Notes under the pieces: generated by a model | What the model was told of the DNA's origin: nothing | The model's input: the letters and a program-made list of their open reading frames with translations, nothing else | Databases searched by the model: none | Origin: Chryseobacterium gleum | Lineage (GTDB): Bacteria; Bacteroidota; Bacteroidia; Flavobacteriales_D; Sanyastnellaceae | Length of the DNA: 7,689 bases | Assembly: GCA_945883885.1 (NCBI GenBank) | Contig: CAMCYM010000078.1 | Coordinates: 1 to 7,689 of the forward strand | Direction of reading: 5' to 3' | In this document: positions 6,347 through 7,689 of the stretch, one piece after another | Numbering within the stretch: the first letter of the stretch is position 1 | Layout of the letters: every line of letters begins with the position of its first letter | Position numbers and translations under genes: made by a program

Positions 6347-7689
6347 ATGCGAATGGTCCTCATCTGCGTTGCGCTGCTTGCCTCGGCCAGCGCGTTCGCC
6401 CAATGCCCCAACTGCGTCGCCGACCCCGCGTGCACGAGCGCGGACGGCTTCCCCACAGTCTGCCCGACGGCGCTGCCACCGGCCACGGCAGGTGAGGAAT
6501 ACACTGAGTTCCTGACGTTCTACCTCCCGGCGACGGTTGTGGATCCGGGCAGCGGCATCACCGCCACCTTGCTGTCGGTCACCATCACGTCCGTCACGGG
6601 CGTGCCCTTCGGCATGTCGGTGGTCCTGAGCGATCCGGACGGCACCTACACCCCGTCCACGGGCCAAACCTCGGGCTGCGCCACCCTCTGCGGCACCCCG
6701 CTCCTCGCCGGCCTGCAAGAAATCGTCATCTCCGTCTCCGCCACCGTCACGGCCTTCGGCCAGCAGCAAACGGTGAGCGACAGCTTTGTGTACCCGTTCG
6801 AAGTCCTGCCCGGTTCCACAGCTGCAGGCACCTTCACCGCCGTACCGCCCGCCGGCTGCGTGCCCTTCCCGGCGAGCTTTTCGGCGCTGCTCACGGGCGA
6901 ACCGGGCACGACCACCACGCACACGTGGACCCTGCCCGACGGCAGCACCGCCACCGGAGACGCGCTAGAACTCCTCCTCGAAACGGAAGGAAGCTACCCC
7001 GTTTCCCTTACGACGACGGTCACGCAACCGGTGCTCAACAGCGTCTCCCTGGCATCTGTGGGGTCCGGTTGGAACGACTTTGATGACTTCTTTTCGTCGC
7101 CAGCCGACCCGTATTTCGTCCTGATGAACGGCAGCGGCGCGGCGGTGTTCACGAGCTCCATCGTCAACAATGTCACGTCGACCACGTGGAGCGGGCTCGG
7201 GCTCGTGTTGCTCGACCCGCCGTACACGCTGATGTTCTACGACGACGACCTGCTGTCGGCGGACGATGCCATCGGATCGGCGGGGTTGCCGCTCGGGGGC
7301 GGCGCGTTTGCGGCGGGCGGCACGACGGGGTCAGTGGCCGTGTCGGTGGCGACCGTGCTGGAGGTCACGGATACGGTGGAGGTGCTGGCGTTTCCGGTGC
7401 CCGAGCCGGTGCTCGCGGTCGGTGCCGAGGGTGCCATCGTCTGTGGGGGTGGGCCGTTTGAGCAGTACCTCTGGGCCGGGTTCGATCAGCCCGGGCTGAC
7501 GGAGCCGTCGTTCGAGGACGTGGGGGATAGCATTTGGGTGGATGTGGTGTTCAACGGGGGGTACCAGTGCACCGTCGTGAACGGGTACGGGTGCGGGGCG
7601 ACGGCCGGGCCGATTGTAAGCTGTGGGGGGTCGCAAACCGCTGATTTCGAGGTGGTGCTGGAGGGGGAGACGACCGTTCTTGTGGCGGA
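6347..7689 (+). CDS. Secreted multidomain Ig/PKD-like and C2-like protein (3' end outside window)
   Basis: One frame is open without a stop from 6332 to the window end: 447 codons from the ATG at 6347, and incomplete. MRMVLICVALLASASAFA|QC is a typical Sec signal peptide, cut after residue 18. The ATG at 6332 would make a longer leader, and the one at 6353 would lose the arginine. Next come a Cys-rich start (C20, C23, C29, C39) and an Ig-like beta domain to about residue 150 with C111 and C115; a PKD-like domain (about 160-225: W194, D198-G199, then Y217-P-V-S-L); a C2-like module (about 231-345) with D247, D254-P-Y in the first loop and Y298-DDD, D306-D307-x-I-G in the third, matching calcium-ligand spacing; and an Ig-like domain (about 355-430: C366, W376, Y406-Q-C408, C416). 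Export by the type IX system is likely, but the sorting domain is not in the window. The gene diverges from the lipoprotein gene. The substrate or ligand is unknown. Confidence 0.85.
   Translation, partial: MRMVLICVALLASASAFAQCPNCVADPACTSADGFPTVCPTALPPATAGEEYTEFLTFYLPATVVDPGSGITATLLSVTITSVTGVPFGMSVVLSDPDGTYTPSTGQTSGCATLCGTPLLAGLQEIVISVSATVTAFGQQQTVSDSFVYPFEVLPGSTAAGTFTAVPPAGCVPFPASFSALLTGEPGTTTTHTWTLPDGSTATGDALELLLETEGSYPVSLTTTVTQPVLNSVSLASVGSGWNDFDDFFSSPADPYFVLMNGSGAAVFTSSIVNNVTSTTWSGLGLVLLDPPYTLMFYDDDLLSADDAIGSAGLPLGGGAFAAGGTTGSVAVSVATVLEVTDTVEVLAFPVPEPVLAVGAEGAIVCGGGPFEQYLWAGFDQPGLTEPSFEDVGDSIWVDVVFNGGYQCTVVNGYGCGATAGPIVSCGGSQTADFEVVLEGETTVLVA

Noticed and set aside
6173..6922. 249-codon minus-strand open frame opposite the secreted-protein gene
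   Set aside because: Ala/Gly/Arg-rich composition without domains; the plus strand here has a signal peptide and recognisable folds.
7186..7636. Small open frames on both strands near the window end
   Set aside because: All are shadows of the long plus-strand frame that stays open to 7689.

Overview
The window looks like a GC-rich chromosome segment of a member of the Bacteroidota, possibly a Flavobacteriales relative. Four things point there: the gene order ileS - DksA-like gene - lspA; an isoleucyl-tRNA synthetase whose N-terminal half reads like the Bacteroidota form (ANGMPGIHH, then KMSKR); a DksA-like protein of the Bacteroidota type that has lost its zinc cysteines; and a lipoprotein with the GCTDPxAxNYxP...DDxxC module common in this phylum. 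The genes also lack clear Shine-Dalgarno sequences. No mobile element, CRISPR array, tRNA or rRNA was seen.

Layout. Positions 19-5847 hold four tightly packed plus-strand housekeeping genes: pyruvate kinase (pyk), isoleucyl-tRNA synthetase (ileS), a DksA/TraR-family regulator, and lipoprotein signal peptidase II (lspA). The gaps are 37, 9 and 11 bases. A promoter-like TATCTTCG box lies in the pyk-ileS gap, so ileS-dksA-lspA may be a transcription unit of its own. Facing lspA across 12 bases is a minus-strand lipoprotein gene (5860-6300). Its terminator hairpin appears to lie inside the 3' end of lspA. Diverging from the lipoprotein gene is a large plus-strand gene (from about 6347) for a secreted multidomain protein. 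It stays open to the end of the window, so it is incomplete here.

How the genes fit together. The first block joins glycolytic ATP and pyruvate formation, isoleucine charging of tRNA, a transcription regulator of the stringent-response family, and lipoprotein maturation. The second block encodes envelope or secreted products. The lipoprotein is a predicted substrate of the signal peptidase encoded next to it. The large protein has a signal peptide, Ig/PKD-like beta domains and a C2-like calcium-binding module, the architecture usual for Bacteroidota type IX secretion cargo; the C-terminal sorting domain that would prove this lies outside the window.

The most notable points are residue-level departures from textbook motifs: a GXHH version of the HIGH motif in IleRS (the form linked to mupirocin hyper-resistance), a potassium-independent signature in pyruvate kinase, loss of three of the four zinc cysteines in the DksA-like protein, and a sharp glycine-codon switch inside the secreted-protein gene. 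I found no convincing undescribed multi-gene system.
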